64,000 nt of DNA from ZC4RG20 sp963702105 (GTDB lineage Bacteria > Pseudomonadota > Gammaproteobacteria > Steroidobacterales > Rariloculaceae): contig OY969712.1 in NCBI GenBank assembly GCA_963702105.1, positions 930,001 through 994,000 of the forward strand. The letters run 5' to 3'. The notes under the pieces are model-generated. The model ran no database searches. It was not told the DNA's origin and was given only the letters and a program-made list of their open reading frames with translations. Below are positions 32,653-42,200 of this stretch, in pieces. Position 1 is the first letter of the stretch, and the number at the start of each line of letters is the position of its first letter. The position numbers and the translations under genes were made by a program.

Positions 32653-32815
32653 CTTCCTGCGCGACGCCCTGGCTCAATCCCGGAAGGGCCAGCGGCAAAT
32701 GGTAGGTTGGGAGCCAGAGGTTGCTCGTCAGTTGGATCAGCAGCCATGCGACCATGGCATAGGCACCGCCGACCTTGAAAACATTGCGTCTTCTGAGCTC
32801 TCGCCAGAAAGACAC
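32653..32815 (-). pseudogene. N-terminal fragment of a TPR/adenylate-cyclase-type membrane protein
   Basis: The minus-strand frame from a GTG at 32815 gives VSFWRELRRRNVFKVGGAYA followed by MVAWLLIQLTSNLWLP, the typical beginning (FW-ELRRRNVF-V, one membrane helix) of cyclase- or TPR-domain proteins of proteobacteria. After about 50 residues it runs into the palindrome next to the RIT element and stops, so the gene is cut off. The remainder is absent from the window. Confidence 0.65.
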
Positions 32816-32892
32816 GCCATTCCCCGGGCTCGTCTTGAACCCGAGTCTACCCAAGGGTCGTCCGCGTCACACCCCGTTTGCAGACGAGGGCT

Positions 32893-34101
32893 TCAACCAC
32901 CCGGCGGCACGGGCGCCGGACACGTGAACGTCGCGCCGGGCAACGCACCGAAATGTCTTGAAACGCAGGCCTCGTAAGCCGCGGCCGCATTCGCCCAAGC
33001 CTGGAAATATTGCAGGCGCTCCGCGCTATTGTGAAACACGCGCCCCGTCGGCGGCTTCCGCAACGCCCAGGGTTGCGAGCGGTAAGGCGCCATCAGCACC
33101 TTCTCCTGCGTACTGGCCGTGCTTCCGTCGAATCCATGGTTGTCGCGGATGTATTGGGCCATGTACGCGGAATTCGCGTCGCCCTGCGCGGCGGCCTTGT
33201 CATACCACGACGCCGCCATATCCAGATTCAACGGCACGCCGATACCGTACTCGTACGCGCGCCCCAGCGCGGCTTCCCCGAGCTTGTTTCCGAGCTCCGC
33301 GCTCTTCATATACCACTTGCCCGCCTCGTCCCAGTTGTCGGGAACGCCCTGGCCCGCTTCGTAGAGCGACCCGAGCGCCCACGCTGCGCCCGATTCGCCT
33401 TTCTGGGCCGCGTTCAAAAACAGTGCTGCCGCGCGTGCCGGATCCTTCGGCACGCCGTCGCCCTTCATGTAGAGATAACCCAGCTCGTAGGTGGATCTGA
33501 CATTGCCCGCCTGTACGGCCCGCAGGAACAACTGTGCGGCGCCGGCATGATCGCCAGCGTTGTAGCGTGCCACCGCCTGGTTCTGCAGTGAGCGCCCGGG
33601 ATCGTCGCGCCATCCGTCGGAGCCCAATCGCCCCAGATCCTGCTGCGCCTGCGCATTGCCCTGGTTCGCTGCCGCCTGGAGGAGTCGTCGCGCCTTGGCC
33701 AAATCCTTCGGAACGCCGCTTCCGTCCGAGTACATCAGCGCAAGGTTGAATTCCGCGCTTGCCGAACCTTGTGCGACGGCCTTGGCATACCATTGCGCCG
33801 CGAGTGGGAGATCTTTTGCGACCGGGAAGCCCGTGCGATAGCCGTCTCCCACCATCGCCTGCGCATCGGCATAACCCATTTCGGCGGCCTTTAAGACATG
33901 CTGAAAAGCGAGCGTCATGTCTCGCGGCATGCCAAATCCCGCCGCAGCGCGGATACCTTCGCAATATTCCGCGACTGCTGCGCCGGCATTCGTCGGCAGC
34001 GACAAGCATCGTTGCAGATCGCTCTGCTGGCCAAGGGCAACACCGTCGAGCGCCAACAGAGCAAGGGAGAACAAGGCAAAATTCGATGCGCGCTTTCGCA
34101 T
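32893..34101 (-). CDS. Exported Sel1-repeat (TPR-like) protein
   Basis: This 402-residue protein has a signal peptide (NFALFSLALLALDGVALG); the start at 34101 has CGAGGA seven bases upstream. At least six Sel1 repeats are visible, e.g. YADAQAMVGDGYRTGFPVAK, ASAEFNLALMYSDGSGVPKD, VRSTYELGYLYMKGDGVPKD, GAAWALGSLYEAGQGVPDN and LGEAALGRAYEYGIGVPLNL. Sel1 solenoids bind partner proteins in the periplasm. The C-terminal ~90 residues (YRSQPWALRKPPTGRVFHNS onward, with Cys at CVSRHF and FTCPAP) are non-repeat. Partner unknown. Confidence 0.88.
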   Translation of the reverse strand: MRKRASNFALFSLALLALDGVALGQQSDLQRCLSLPTNAGAAVAEYCEGIRAAAGFGMPRDMTLAFQHVLKAAEMGYADAQAMVGDGYRTGFPVAKDLPLAAQWYAKAVAQGSASAEFNLALMYSDGSGVPKDLAKARRLLQAAANQGNAQAQQDLGRLGSDGWRDDPGRSLQNQAVARYNAGDHAGAAQLFLRAVQAGNVRSTYELGYLYMKGDGVPKDPARAAALFLNAAQKGESGAAWALGSLYEAGQGVPDNWDEAGKWYMKSAELGNKLGEAALGRAYEYGIGVPLNLDMAASWYDKAAAQGDANSAYMAQYIRDNHGFDGSTASTQEKVLMAPYRSQPWALRKPPTGRVFHNSAERLQYFQAWANAAAAYEACVSRHFGALPGATFTCPAPVPPGG

Positions 34102-34365
34102 GGCAGTTCCTCGCCTCGATTGGCGGAATCGTACCCGGGGGGTGCACCGAATGATCGTGCGATCCCGGGGCTTGATTAGCACGGCCCCCCGGTCCAGTCA
34201 AACCGGTTCGCCTTGCGCTCATCCCACTGACTCCTGAATCCGGCGATAACCGTCTTCGCGTTCGAGCAGCGTGGTGAGGTCGTCGTCAGGAGCCCGCACT
34301 TCGTCGACGAGCTGCTCACTATCAAGAGACGAGCGGGCAGCATTGAAGCACAGTTTCTGCCGTGA

Positions 34366-34842
34366 ACGGTCGATATCGTAGCCGTTAAGGGGACGGACTA
34401 CGCCGTCGCGGGGACTACAGCCGCCGGTACCGGCATCGACGATCTCGGGAGCCAGGTCGATATGCTGCGGCTCGACCACGGCGCCGTCCTGCCCGGCGAT
34501 GTCCTCTATGTCGTCATGATCGGCGGCAACGACGCCTTATCCGCGCACCCGGAAGCCGTGATTCTGCCGTTCGACCTGTTTTCCGCGATGGAGACGCTGC
34601 GAGCCTCTGAAGCGGCCGCCGGCGTCAACGTCAGCGACGCGTGCTTCGACAGCGAGGCCTATCGTTCGTCGTGGGCGGCACCACGAGACTTTTCTCCTGG
34701 CTGCGTGCCCGTGGGGGGCGGCGAGCCACGCTTCGACGCCTACTTCTTCTGGGCTGCCATCCATCCGACGGCTCAGGTCCACGCTGCCCTGGGGCGCGCG
34801 CTGCTGGAAGCCTATCGGCAGCGATTTCCCGATAACGGATGA
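34366..34842 (+). pseudogene. SGNH/GDSL-type lipase, C-terminal fragment
   Basis: Downstream of a stop at 34363 the frame reads TDYAVAGTTAAGTGIDDLGS, VLYVVMIGGNDALSAHP and FDAYFFWAAIHPTAQVHAAL: blocks II (Gly), III (GGND) and V (D..HPT) of GDSL hydrolases. The first block with the catalytic serine (GDS) is missing, so it is inactive. Related full-length proteins are secreted or autotransported esterases. Confidence 0.75.
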
Positions 34843-34950
34843 ACCGTGGGAAAAGGACCACGTCTCGGCCTACAATCCGAAAGCTCACTTCCAACGCCTT
34901 GAGGCCGGGGTAGTGGCTTGCCGAGACACCGTTGAGTGTCGAACGCTCTC

Positions 34951-35115
34951 ATGACTCGCGATATGCTGGGTCTCGGCACTCAAGCCGAGGAAATCGCGGC
35001 CCTGAGGGCTGAACTCGCGCGGCTGAAAAGCATCAGCCTCGAGATTTTCACTTGGGCTGCGGAGCCGCGGATCGTTTTTCAAGAATATTTGGGGCCGAGG
35101 GGGGACCGACCATGA
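34951..35115 (+). CDS. Possible 54-residue leader protein coupled to the carboxylesterase
   Basis: An ATG at 34951 opens MTRDMLGLGTQAEEIAALRA, a short coiled-coil-like helix (EEIAALRAELARLKSI), and ends with a TGA at 35113-35115 overlapping the ATG of the esterase (35112). The exact ATGA overlap is the main argument for translation. No homologue recognised and no strong Shine-Dalgarno. Confidence 0.35.
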   Translation: MTRDMLGLGTQAEEIAALRAELARLKSISLEIFTWAAEPRIVFQEYLGPRGDRP

Positions 35116-36725
35116 GATTGAGCACGTTACTTCCGGTATTTCTATGTGCCGGGCTGACCGCCTGCGGACAGTCCAGCAGCGAGAACTCAGCAACGTCGCC
35201 GGCCTCCGAGGCGCCGCACGCCAAAGCCCCGGCAACCAGCGGGCCCGTCGCCACGGTCGAAGGCGGCCAAATTCGGGGCAGTGTGCAGGACGGCGTCGTG
35301 TCCTATCTGGGTGTGCCTTACGCCGCCCCGCCAGTCGGCGATTTGCGCTGGATGCCGCCGCAGCCGGTGAAGTCCTGGGAAGGTATCCGCGACGCGACGC
35401 AATACGGCTCTGAGTGCGTGCAGGGCACCTTCGGCCCGCCGCCGTCGAGCGGCAATGCTCCTCCGCCGAGGGGCAGCGAGGATTGCCTGTATCTGAATGT
35501 TTGGGCGCCCGCCGACGCGCAAGGCAAACAGCTTCCCGTCATGCTGTGGGTTCACGGCGGAGCGTACGTGCTCGGCTCGGGCTCCTCGCCCATGTATCGT
35601 GGCACCGGCTTCGCCAAGGACGGCGTGATTCTGGTAACCATCAATTACCGTCTCGGTAACCTGGGCTTCTTCGCGCATCCGGCGATCGATTCGGAAACGC
35701 CCAACGCCGATCACGGCAATTACGCGTTCATGGATCAACGTGCCGCCTTGAAATGGGTACAAGACAACATCGCCTCTTTCGGCGGCGATCCCAAAAACGT
35801 AACGCTGTTCGGGCAGTCCGCCGGTGGCTCGTCGGTCGGCTTTCTGTTGACCATGCCGAGCGCCAAGGGGCTCTATCAGAAAGTCATCATCGAGTCGGGC
35901 TCGATTCGCAGCGCCGTCCGGCCGTTGAAGGACGCGCCCGAAGGAGCGACATCCGCCGAGGACATGGGAGTGGCGATGGCCAAGGAGCTCGGGCTCGAGA
36001 AGCCGAGCGCGGCCGATCTTCGCGCCTTGCCGGCGGCCGCGGTCATGGGGCGCGAAGCCGGCCGCTTCATGCCGGGGCCGATCATGGACGGCAGCAACGT
36101 CCTCGGGCCGACATACAAGGAACTCGCCGACGGCAACTTCAACCATGTGCCGGTTCTGATCGGGGCCAACAGTTACGAGGTCAGCATAATGCGCGGCGGC
36201 GAGAAGGCCGTTCCCGGCGCGCTCGGCAAGAACCTCGATGCCGCCATGAAGCTCTATGATGGCTACGGAACGGGCACCGACGACATGAAGATGAAGCAGA
36301 TTGCCGGCGATATTTTCATCGTCGATGGCGCTCGCGTCTATGCCGAATCTCTCGCCAGGGCCGGCGTGCCGACCTACATGTACTTCTTCGACTACGTCCC
36401 GTCGTTTCAGCGCGCCACGAGCCCCGGCACCGGCCACATCATGGAGATCCCGTTCGCCTTCAACACCGTGTCCGAAGCATGGTCCAAGCAGGCCGACGAC
36501 GAGGATCTCACGTATGCCATGAAGGTACATCCCTATTGGGTGGCCTTTGCCAAGGCGAGCGACCCCAATGGCGGCGATCGTCCGAACTGGCCGAAATTCG
36601 ACAACGACTCCAAGACCATGATGTATTTCGGCCCGCAGGGTCCTGCGCCGAAACCGGAGAATCTCGGGGCGCGGTTGGACTTCTTGGAACAGCACGGCAT
36701 AGCCTCGCTGAATCCGGGGCGCTGA
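35112..36725 (+). CDS. Type-B carboxylesterase, lipoprotein
   Basis: This 537-residue protein has a lipoprotein signal (LLPVFLCAGLTAC, lipobox LTAC) and GAGGGGG upstream of the start. Family marks: EDCLYLNVW signature 2, oxyanion HGGAY at about 147, nucleophile elbow GQSAGGSS with Ser at about 236, and HIMEIPFAF carrying the likely catalytic His near residue 440. Carboxylesterase B enzymes hydrolyse carboxylic esters such as p-nitrobenzyl esters; bacterial lipoprotein members act in the periplasm or outer membrane. A Ser/Ala/Pro-rich linker separates the lipid anchor from the enzyme. The native substrate is unknown. Confidence 0.92.
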   Translation: MRLSTLLPVFLCAGLTACGQSSSENSATSPASEAPHAKAPATSGPVATVEGGQIRGSVQDGVVSYLGVPYAAPPVGDLRWMPPQPVKSWEGIRDATQYGSECVQGTFGPPPSSGNAPPPRGSEDCLYLNVWAPADAQGKQLPVMLWVHGGAYVLGSGSSPMYRGTGFAKDGVILVTINYRLGNLGFFAHPAIDSETPNADHGNYAFMDQRAALKWVQDNIASFGGDPKNVTLFGQSAGGSSVGFLLTMPSAKGLYQKVIIESGSIRSAVRPLKDAPEGATSAEDMGVAMAKELGLEKPSAADLRALPAAAVMGREAGRFMPGPIMDGSNVLGPTYKELADGNFNHVPVLIGANSYEVSIMRGGEKAVPGALGKNLDAAMKLYDGYGTGTDDMKMKQIAGDIFIVDGARVYAESLARAGVPTYMYFFDYVPSFQRATSPGTGHIMEIPFAFNTVSEAWSKQADDEDLTYAMKVHPYWVAFAKASDPNGGDRPNWPKFDNDSKTMMYFGPQGPAPKPENLGARLDFLEQHGIASLNPGR

Positions 36726-36801
36726 GCGCAAGGGGGCCGAACCGGCCCTCGTGCAGCAGCCGTGATGCCAGGAGGACAACAACCGGCGTTGGGGCAGCCT
36801 T

Positions 36802-37710
36802 TCAGCCCGGTGACCAAGGCGTCGGAGGCGCCTCGTAATCTGCCTTCCGATGGCCGAAGGGCCGGTGAATACTTAGGACGAAGCCGGCGTCCCGCAGGTG
36901 GATGACGTTGCCGTCCTCGCGGCTCTGCTCGTTCTGTTCGAAATTGCTCTTGAAGGCGGCGACCGATACCCGCCATGTGTTTGCGAGGCGCACGGCCAAC
37001 CCGAGGGACACTTCGGCGTTCGTCTGCTCCAGGCGGACCGTGCCGCCCTCCTTGCGCAGGCTGTTCACTCGGGGCAGATGGCCGTAGACGGCACTCCCGA
37101 TCAGACTAAAGTGCTCGGCAATTGGAAATTGCAGTGCGGCACCGATTACGGGCACCGGCAGCTCCTGGGCATCGAAATCCTCGCGGGTCTCGCTGCCCGC
37201 GCTGAGCGTCGGGTCGAGCGTTCCTTTGAGCTTGAAGTTCAAAAAGACGGTCGTGGCGCCGATGCCGCCCCAGAAGCTCCCGCCTCGGGCGAACGTCGCG
37301 AAGCGCCGCCAATACGAGGCGTCTATCTGCAGGAAGTGCGGATAGGTCGTCGTCGTCTTAAGCTGCCCAGGCGCGAGAGCTGCTCCGTTGTAATACACGG
37401 GCTCGGCGCTTGTCGTCGTCCCCACTACGTCGTAGGTCGCCAACGAGATCATCCAGGCCGCCCGCTCGTTCAGTCGCTTCAAGCCGCCGAGACGAAACCC
37501 GGTCCTGCTATTCACGTTCAGGTCGTCATTGATGTGAAGCTGCGTGCCTTCGATAGCATTCTCCCTCACGCGTACCCATCCGCTCGGCCTGTCGGCCGCG
37601 ACAGATGCCTCCCACCACCAGTGACCAGCCGCGTGAGCGGGCGCGGCCGCCGGCAGCGATGCGGCGATTGCGGCCGTCCAAAGGATGCTTCGAGCGATTC
37701 GCGTATCCAT
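36802..37710 (-). CDS. Outer membrane beta-barrel protein (OmpW-like)
   Basis: This 302-residue protein starts at 37710 with AGGAGGG eight bases upstream; signal peptide SILWTAAIAASLPAAAPAHA. The mature chain alternates hydrophobic and polar residues through about eight amphipathic strands (e.g. WMISLATYDVVGTTTSA, FLQIDASYWRRFATFARG, VGAALQFPIAEHFSLIGSA-type), like OmpW or related small barrels, but OmpW consensus blocks are not clear. It lies after the decayed RND gene at the end of the efflux locus and could be a channel or a stress-induced barrel. Confidence 0.7.
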   Translation of the reverse strand: MDTRIARSILWTAAIAASLPAAAPAHAAGHWWWEASVAADRPSGWVRVRENAIEGTQLHINDDLNVNSRTGFRLGGLKRLNERAAWMISLATYDVVGTTTSAEPVYYNGAALAPGQLKTTTTYPHFLQIDASYWRRFATFARGGSFWGGIGATTVFLNFKLKGTLDPTLSAGSETREDFDAQELPVPVIGAALQFPIAEHFSLIGSAVYGHLPRVNSLRKEGGTVRLEQTNAEVSLGLAVRLANTWRVSVAAFKSNFEQNEQSREDGNVIHLRDAGFVLSIHRPFGHRKADYEAPPTPWSPG

Positions 37711-37769
37711 GATGCGAGCCCTCCTGATCGCCGAGCGGGTGTCTAGCCGACCGGTGTAGCCATCGGCCC

Positions 37770-38398
37770 TTAGACGGGCCGCGGGCCGTGCGCCCCACGC
37801 TTCGTGCCGGCCAAACGTTCTTTCGGAGCCCACCACGCGTACAGAGCCGGAAGCAGCAACAGCACGATCGGCCCCGATAGCAGAAAGCCCCCGATGACGG
37901 CGACGGCGAGTGGCTGTTGCACCTGCGAGCCTGCGCCGACGCCGAGCGCAAGTGGCGCCAGGGCAAAGGAGGTCGCAAGAATCGTCATGGCCAGCGGCGC
38001 AAGCGCAGCGCAGAGGCTTTGCGCCAGGCTTCTTTGGGGGCGGCACCCGACAGCATCGACAGCCGCGCCTCATGAATCACGAACACGGAATTCTCGCCGA
38101 CGATGCCGACCATCATGATCATTCCGACGAGGCTCGAGGCATTGAGCGTCGCGCCGGTCATCCAGAGCGCGCCGAAGACGCCGCATAGCGCCGAAGTTGC
38201 GAGGATCACCGTCAGTACGGGCGCGCGCTGGTCCCCGAACTCGAAGAGCAACACGACGCCGACGAGAACGAGGCCGGCCCGAAGAACGATAAAAGATTGG
38301 CAAAAGGAGCTTTGCTGCTGCGCGTAGTGCCCGCCGTACTGAATCGACATCGAGGCGGGTAAGTGCAGATTCGCGGCGAGCTTCCAGATCCGAATCAT
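37770..38398 (-). pseudogene. RND efflux pump C-terminal remnant (second copy)
   Basis: Two frames together encode the last ~200 residues of an RND transporter: SMSIQYGGHYAQQQSSFCQS, LVLVGVVLLFEFGDQRAPVL, IMMVGIVGENSVFVIHEARL, then after a frame change near 37985 TILATSFALAPLALGVGAG and LLSGPIVLLLLPALYAWWAP. It aligns by eye with the C-terminal part of the intact pump at 39252-42389, including the unusual E-N in place of the usual K-N (VGENSVFVIHEA versus VAENAMFVINEA). It is a truncated paralogue and is not functional. Confidence 0.85.
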
Positions 38399-38485
38399 AG
38401 AGCTACCGGTCTACGGTCGCCCCATGGGCGACGGCCGCGCGGCCGAGGTCGTGCATAGACCAGGCCGGCCGCGCGATCGATCGTC

Positions 38486-38812
38486 TCAATCCTTATCCTG
38501 CGTGCCCTCCCAGCTGTTCTCCACAATCTTGCCTGTCTCGGCATCGACCCCGATTTCGTGGATTCGATTGCCCTCGCGGATGTCGAAGGAATACCGCCAG
38601 CCGCCGTTCTCCTTCTCGAATTCCTGATCGACGATCTTGCCGCCTTGGGCGGCCTTTAGCGCTGTCTCGCGGGCCTGCTTCATCGTAATCTTCGCGTTCG
38701 CCTGAGCTTGGTCCGTGCTCTGCGAGCGCGAGGACTGCGCCGATGCCCCGTAACCGACAGCGAGCGAGACCGCAAGCGCCAGTGCCGCCGCAACTCTGCT
38801 AGAACCTTGCAT
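38486..38812 (-). CDS. Exported PepSY-domain protein
   Basis: This 108-residue protein has a signal peptide (VAAALALAVSLAVGYGASAQ). The mature part is a single PepSY domain: ITMKQARETALKAAQGGKIV, then FEKENGGWRYSFDIREGNRI and a VDAETGKIVENS end. PepSY proteins in this context often belong to two-component/efflux regulons, binding ligand or modulating partners in the periplasm. A copy of the proposed regulator site lies 91-109 bp upstream (38903-38921), in the same orientation as at the other genes of the locus. Confidence 0.88.
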   Translation of the reverse strand: MQGSSRVAAALALAVSLAVGYGASAQSSRSQSTDQAQANAKITMKQARETALKAAQGGKIVDQEFEKENGGWRYSFDIREGNRIHEIGVDAETGKIVENSWEGTQDKD

Positions 38813-38902
38813 GCTTCAACTCCTTTCCAGCTTTCCCTGTCGAGACGCGTCCGGGGTCGCTGCGAGCGCCCGTACCGGACTCACAAACATCTTAAGCCGG
38901 TT

Positions 38903-38921
38903 AACCTGACAGCACGTTAAC
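38903..38921 (-). promoter_or_regulatory. Proposed response-regulator site A (upstream of PepSY gene)
   Basis: Read on the minus strand: GTTAACGTGCTGTCAGGTT. It shares GTTA, a C at position 6 and the octamer TGTCAGGT with sites B, C and D. Confidence 0.6.
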
Positions 38922-38937
38922 GAAGGGACGAGTTCTA

Positions 38938-39130
38938 ATCGGTAACGGTGCCTAAGGGCCAGGCGATGCGGCAGGCCTCGTCGAGCACCGTCACGCCGAG
39001 CACGATGGCGAAGGCCACGCTGAGTTTGTCGATCGGCGCGACGCGCGAGGCCGGCGCGAGCTGCGGCGCCCGGTAGTAGCACAGCCAAGAGCGCGACGAG
39101 GCCGGCGGCGCACGAGCCTGCCCGTCGGGT
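38938..39130 (-). pseudogene. EamA-type transporter C-terminal remnant
   Basis: The minus-strand frame reads RSWLCYYRAPQLAPASRVAP, then IDKLSVAFAIVLGVTVLDEA, the conserved end region of EamA/DMT-type carriers (CYYRALQLGPASRVAPIDKLS-VL pattern), and ends at a TAG about 38938. The rest of the gene is missing. Confidence 0.65.
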
Positions 39131-39251
39131 CTTGCAACTTTCCAAATGCAGTAGTGATCTCGGCACGCAAGAGGCGCGCCGGAAGTCGTCAGGGTCGCGG
39201 CCGCAGGCGGCCTAGCGCGTCGCTCCGCTCAGCGCGACCGAACCCGTACGT

Positions 39252-42200
39252 TCAGGTGCTCCCCTGCTCGTTCGGGCTTTGGAGGGCCTCTCCGGCCAAA
39301 TGACCGCGCGGATCAAGCAGACGGTATAACCCCGGAAGCAGGAACAACACGATGGGACCGGAGAGCGTGAAGCCGCCGATGACGGCGATCGCGAGCGGCT
39401 GCATGAGCTGGGAGCCCGCGCCGACGGCGAGCGCGAGCGGCAGCAGCGCGAAGCCTGTCGCGAAGATCGTCATCGCCACCGGGCGCAGGCGCCGCATCGA
39501 GGCGAGATGCCAGGCCTCGCGCACGCCCACTCCCTCCCGGAGAGCGTGCCTCGCCTCGTTGATGACGAACATGGCGTTTTCCGCGACCATGCCGACCATC
39601 ATGATGGCGCCGACGTAGCTCGAGACGTTGAGCGTCTTGCCGAGGATCAGCAGCAGCCCGAGCGCGCCGGGTAGCACGGCGATCGCGCACAGCGACGTGA
39701 CAATCGGCGCACGCCAGTCGTCGAAGGCGAACAGAACGACTAGCGAGACGAGCACGAGGGCGGCGATGAGGACATACAGCAGGTCCTGGAAGGACTGCTG
39801 CTGCTGTTGGTATTGTCCCCCGAACTTGATCGACATTCCGGGACCGAGCGCGACCTCGCGATTTATGCGGTCGCGGATCTCTGCGACGGTGCTGCCGAGG
39901 TCGCGCCCCGAGAGGCGCGCCGTCACGCCGACGTAGGTGTTGAGGTTCTCGCGGTCGATCTCGGTTTCGGGGACGCCCGTGCCGATGGAAGCAACGTCGT
40001 GCAGTGGCAATAGCGCCGAGCCGGCCCGGATGCGAAGATCTCCGAGCTCGCTCGCGCTCGGCTCCAGCACTCGCACGTCGTACATTCGGTCGCCGACGCG
40101 AATTTGATCTACGACCGTGCCGATAAGCGCCGGGGCGACCTGGGCGTTGACCTGGGCGGTCGTGAGCCCGTAGCGTGCCGCCGCCTCGGGATTGACACGA
40201 ACGTTCAGCGCGGGCCCGGCAATCGTGATGCCGTCGAATGTGTCCTCGACGCCCCGCGTGTCCTCGGCGATCTTCGCGATCTGCTTTGCCTTTTGTTCGA
40301 GCAGGGCCGTGTTGCTGCCGTATATTTTGATGTCGATCGGCTGCGGCTCGCCTCCCGTCAGGTCGCCGAGGTTGTCTTCGATGAGTTGGCCGAAATCCGT
40401 ATTGATCGCCGGCTCCACGGCGTCGATCCGCGACCGCAGCTCGTCGATGATGTCATCGACGGGTCGGCGCTCGGACCGAGGCTTCAGGTTGATGACATAG
40501 TCGCCGCGGTTGGGCTCGGTGATGAAGAAGCCGAGCTGCGTACCGGTGCGGCGCGAGTAGCTCTCGACCCCGGGCACCGACATGATGACTTTCTCCGCCT
40601 CGTTCAGCATCTTATTCGTGTCGCTCAGCGAGGTGCCCGGCGGAGTCCAGTAATCGAGGATGATGGAGCCTTCGTCCATGGCGGGCAGGAAGTCCGTGCC
40701 GATGCGGCCGTAGAGCAGCCAGGCGGCGACGATCAAGCCGATGAGGCCGATGATGGCGACCGACCCATGATCGACGAACAGCCCGGCGAGGCGGCCATAC
40801 CCGGTGCCGAGGGCCGCCGTCAGGCGGCCACTGAAGCCTTTCGGCTTTTCGCGCTTTGTCACCGCTTCGCTTTCGGCTCGCTCGAGTGCGGCACCGTGCC
40901 CACGCTCGGCGCGCCTTCCGCGGCCGATCTTCTCGAGCGCGACGATTGCGGCCGGCGCGGCCATAGCCGCGACGAAGAACGAGACGGTCAGCGACAAGGC
41001 CATGGTCAGCGCGAGCGGTTTGAAGAAGGCGCCCGTGATGCCCGGCAATAGCGCGAAGGGCAGGAAGATGATGACCGTCGAAAGGCTCGAGCCGATCAGC
41101 GCGGGCAGGAGCTTACGGATCGAGGCGCCCGCGGGATCGGCGTGGCCATCGTCGCGATGGCGCTCGATGTCCTCGACGACGACGATCGCGTCATCGGCGA
41201 TGAGGCCGAGGGCGGCGGCGATGCCGGCCAGCGTCATGAGGTTGACGGTCTGGCCCGTTGCACCGAGCAGCAGGCCGACGATGGCGACCGTAACGGGAAT
41301 CGTCGCCGCAGCAACGAGCGTGGTCCGCCAGCTCCAGAGAAACCCATAGAGGACGAGGGCCGCGAGCACGACGCCCACGAGCACTGCGTCCTCGGTGCCG
41401 TTCACGGAGTTGGAGACGAACCGCGCCTGATCGTAGAACGGCGTCCAATTGGCCCCGGACGGCAGCAGGTTGGGCTGGTCCTTGAAGAGTTGCCGCACGT
41501 CATCGGCGATCGTGACCGTGTTCGCCGAAGGCTGACGAATGACGTTGACGAGCACGGCGGGCTTGCCGTCGGCCGTCGTGCGGATGAAGGAGACCTCGTC
41601 GGCGACTGAGAGCTTGGCGAGATCGGCGAGCGTCGCAGGGGGACCCTGGCGCACGGGCACGGAAATCTTGGAGAGGGCGCCGAGATCGTGGACGCGCCCG
41701 GTCGTCAAGGCGAGATAGAGCTCGTGGTTGCGCTCCGTCAGCCCGGCCGAGAGCACGTCGTTGTTGGCTTTGATTGCATCGACTACGTCCGCGGCCGAGA
41801 GGCCCCGACCCTGCAGTGCCTGCGAATCGAGCCGAATCTGAAATTCGCGCTGGCGCCCGCCTTGGACCTGAATTTGCGAGACGCCGTCGATGCCGAGCAA
41901 GGCGGGCTTCAGGGTATACAAGGCGAAGTCGAGAAGCTGGGCCTGCGACTCGGTATCGGACGTGAGCGCATAGCCGAGGATCGGGAAGATGGCCGTGTTC
42001 ATCCACTCGACGTCGACGTGAGTGTCGGCCGGCAGGTCCGGTTGGATGCGCTGAGTCTCGCCCTGAACTCGCTCGAGCGCGACCTGCATGTCCGTGCCCC
42101 AGCGGAACTCGGCCGAGATCTCGGTAGACCCGCGGGACGTGATCGAGCGCACGACCGTCACGCCCGGGACTCGGCGTATCGCCTCCTCGAGCGTTCGAGT

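Noticed and set aside
35187..36782. 531-codon open frame on the minus strand
   Set aside because: It lies wholly antisense to the carboxylesterase, whose family motifs are unambiguous; composition is His/Arg-rich as expected for the reverse frame of GC-rich coding DNA.
40104..41051. 315-codon open frame on the plus strand
   Set aside because: Antisense to the RND pump; Asp/Arg/Gly-rich shadow frame.
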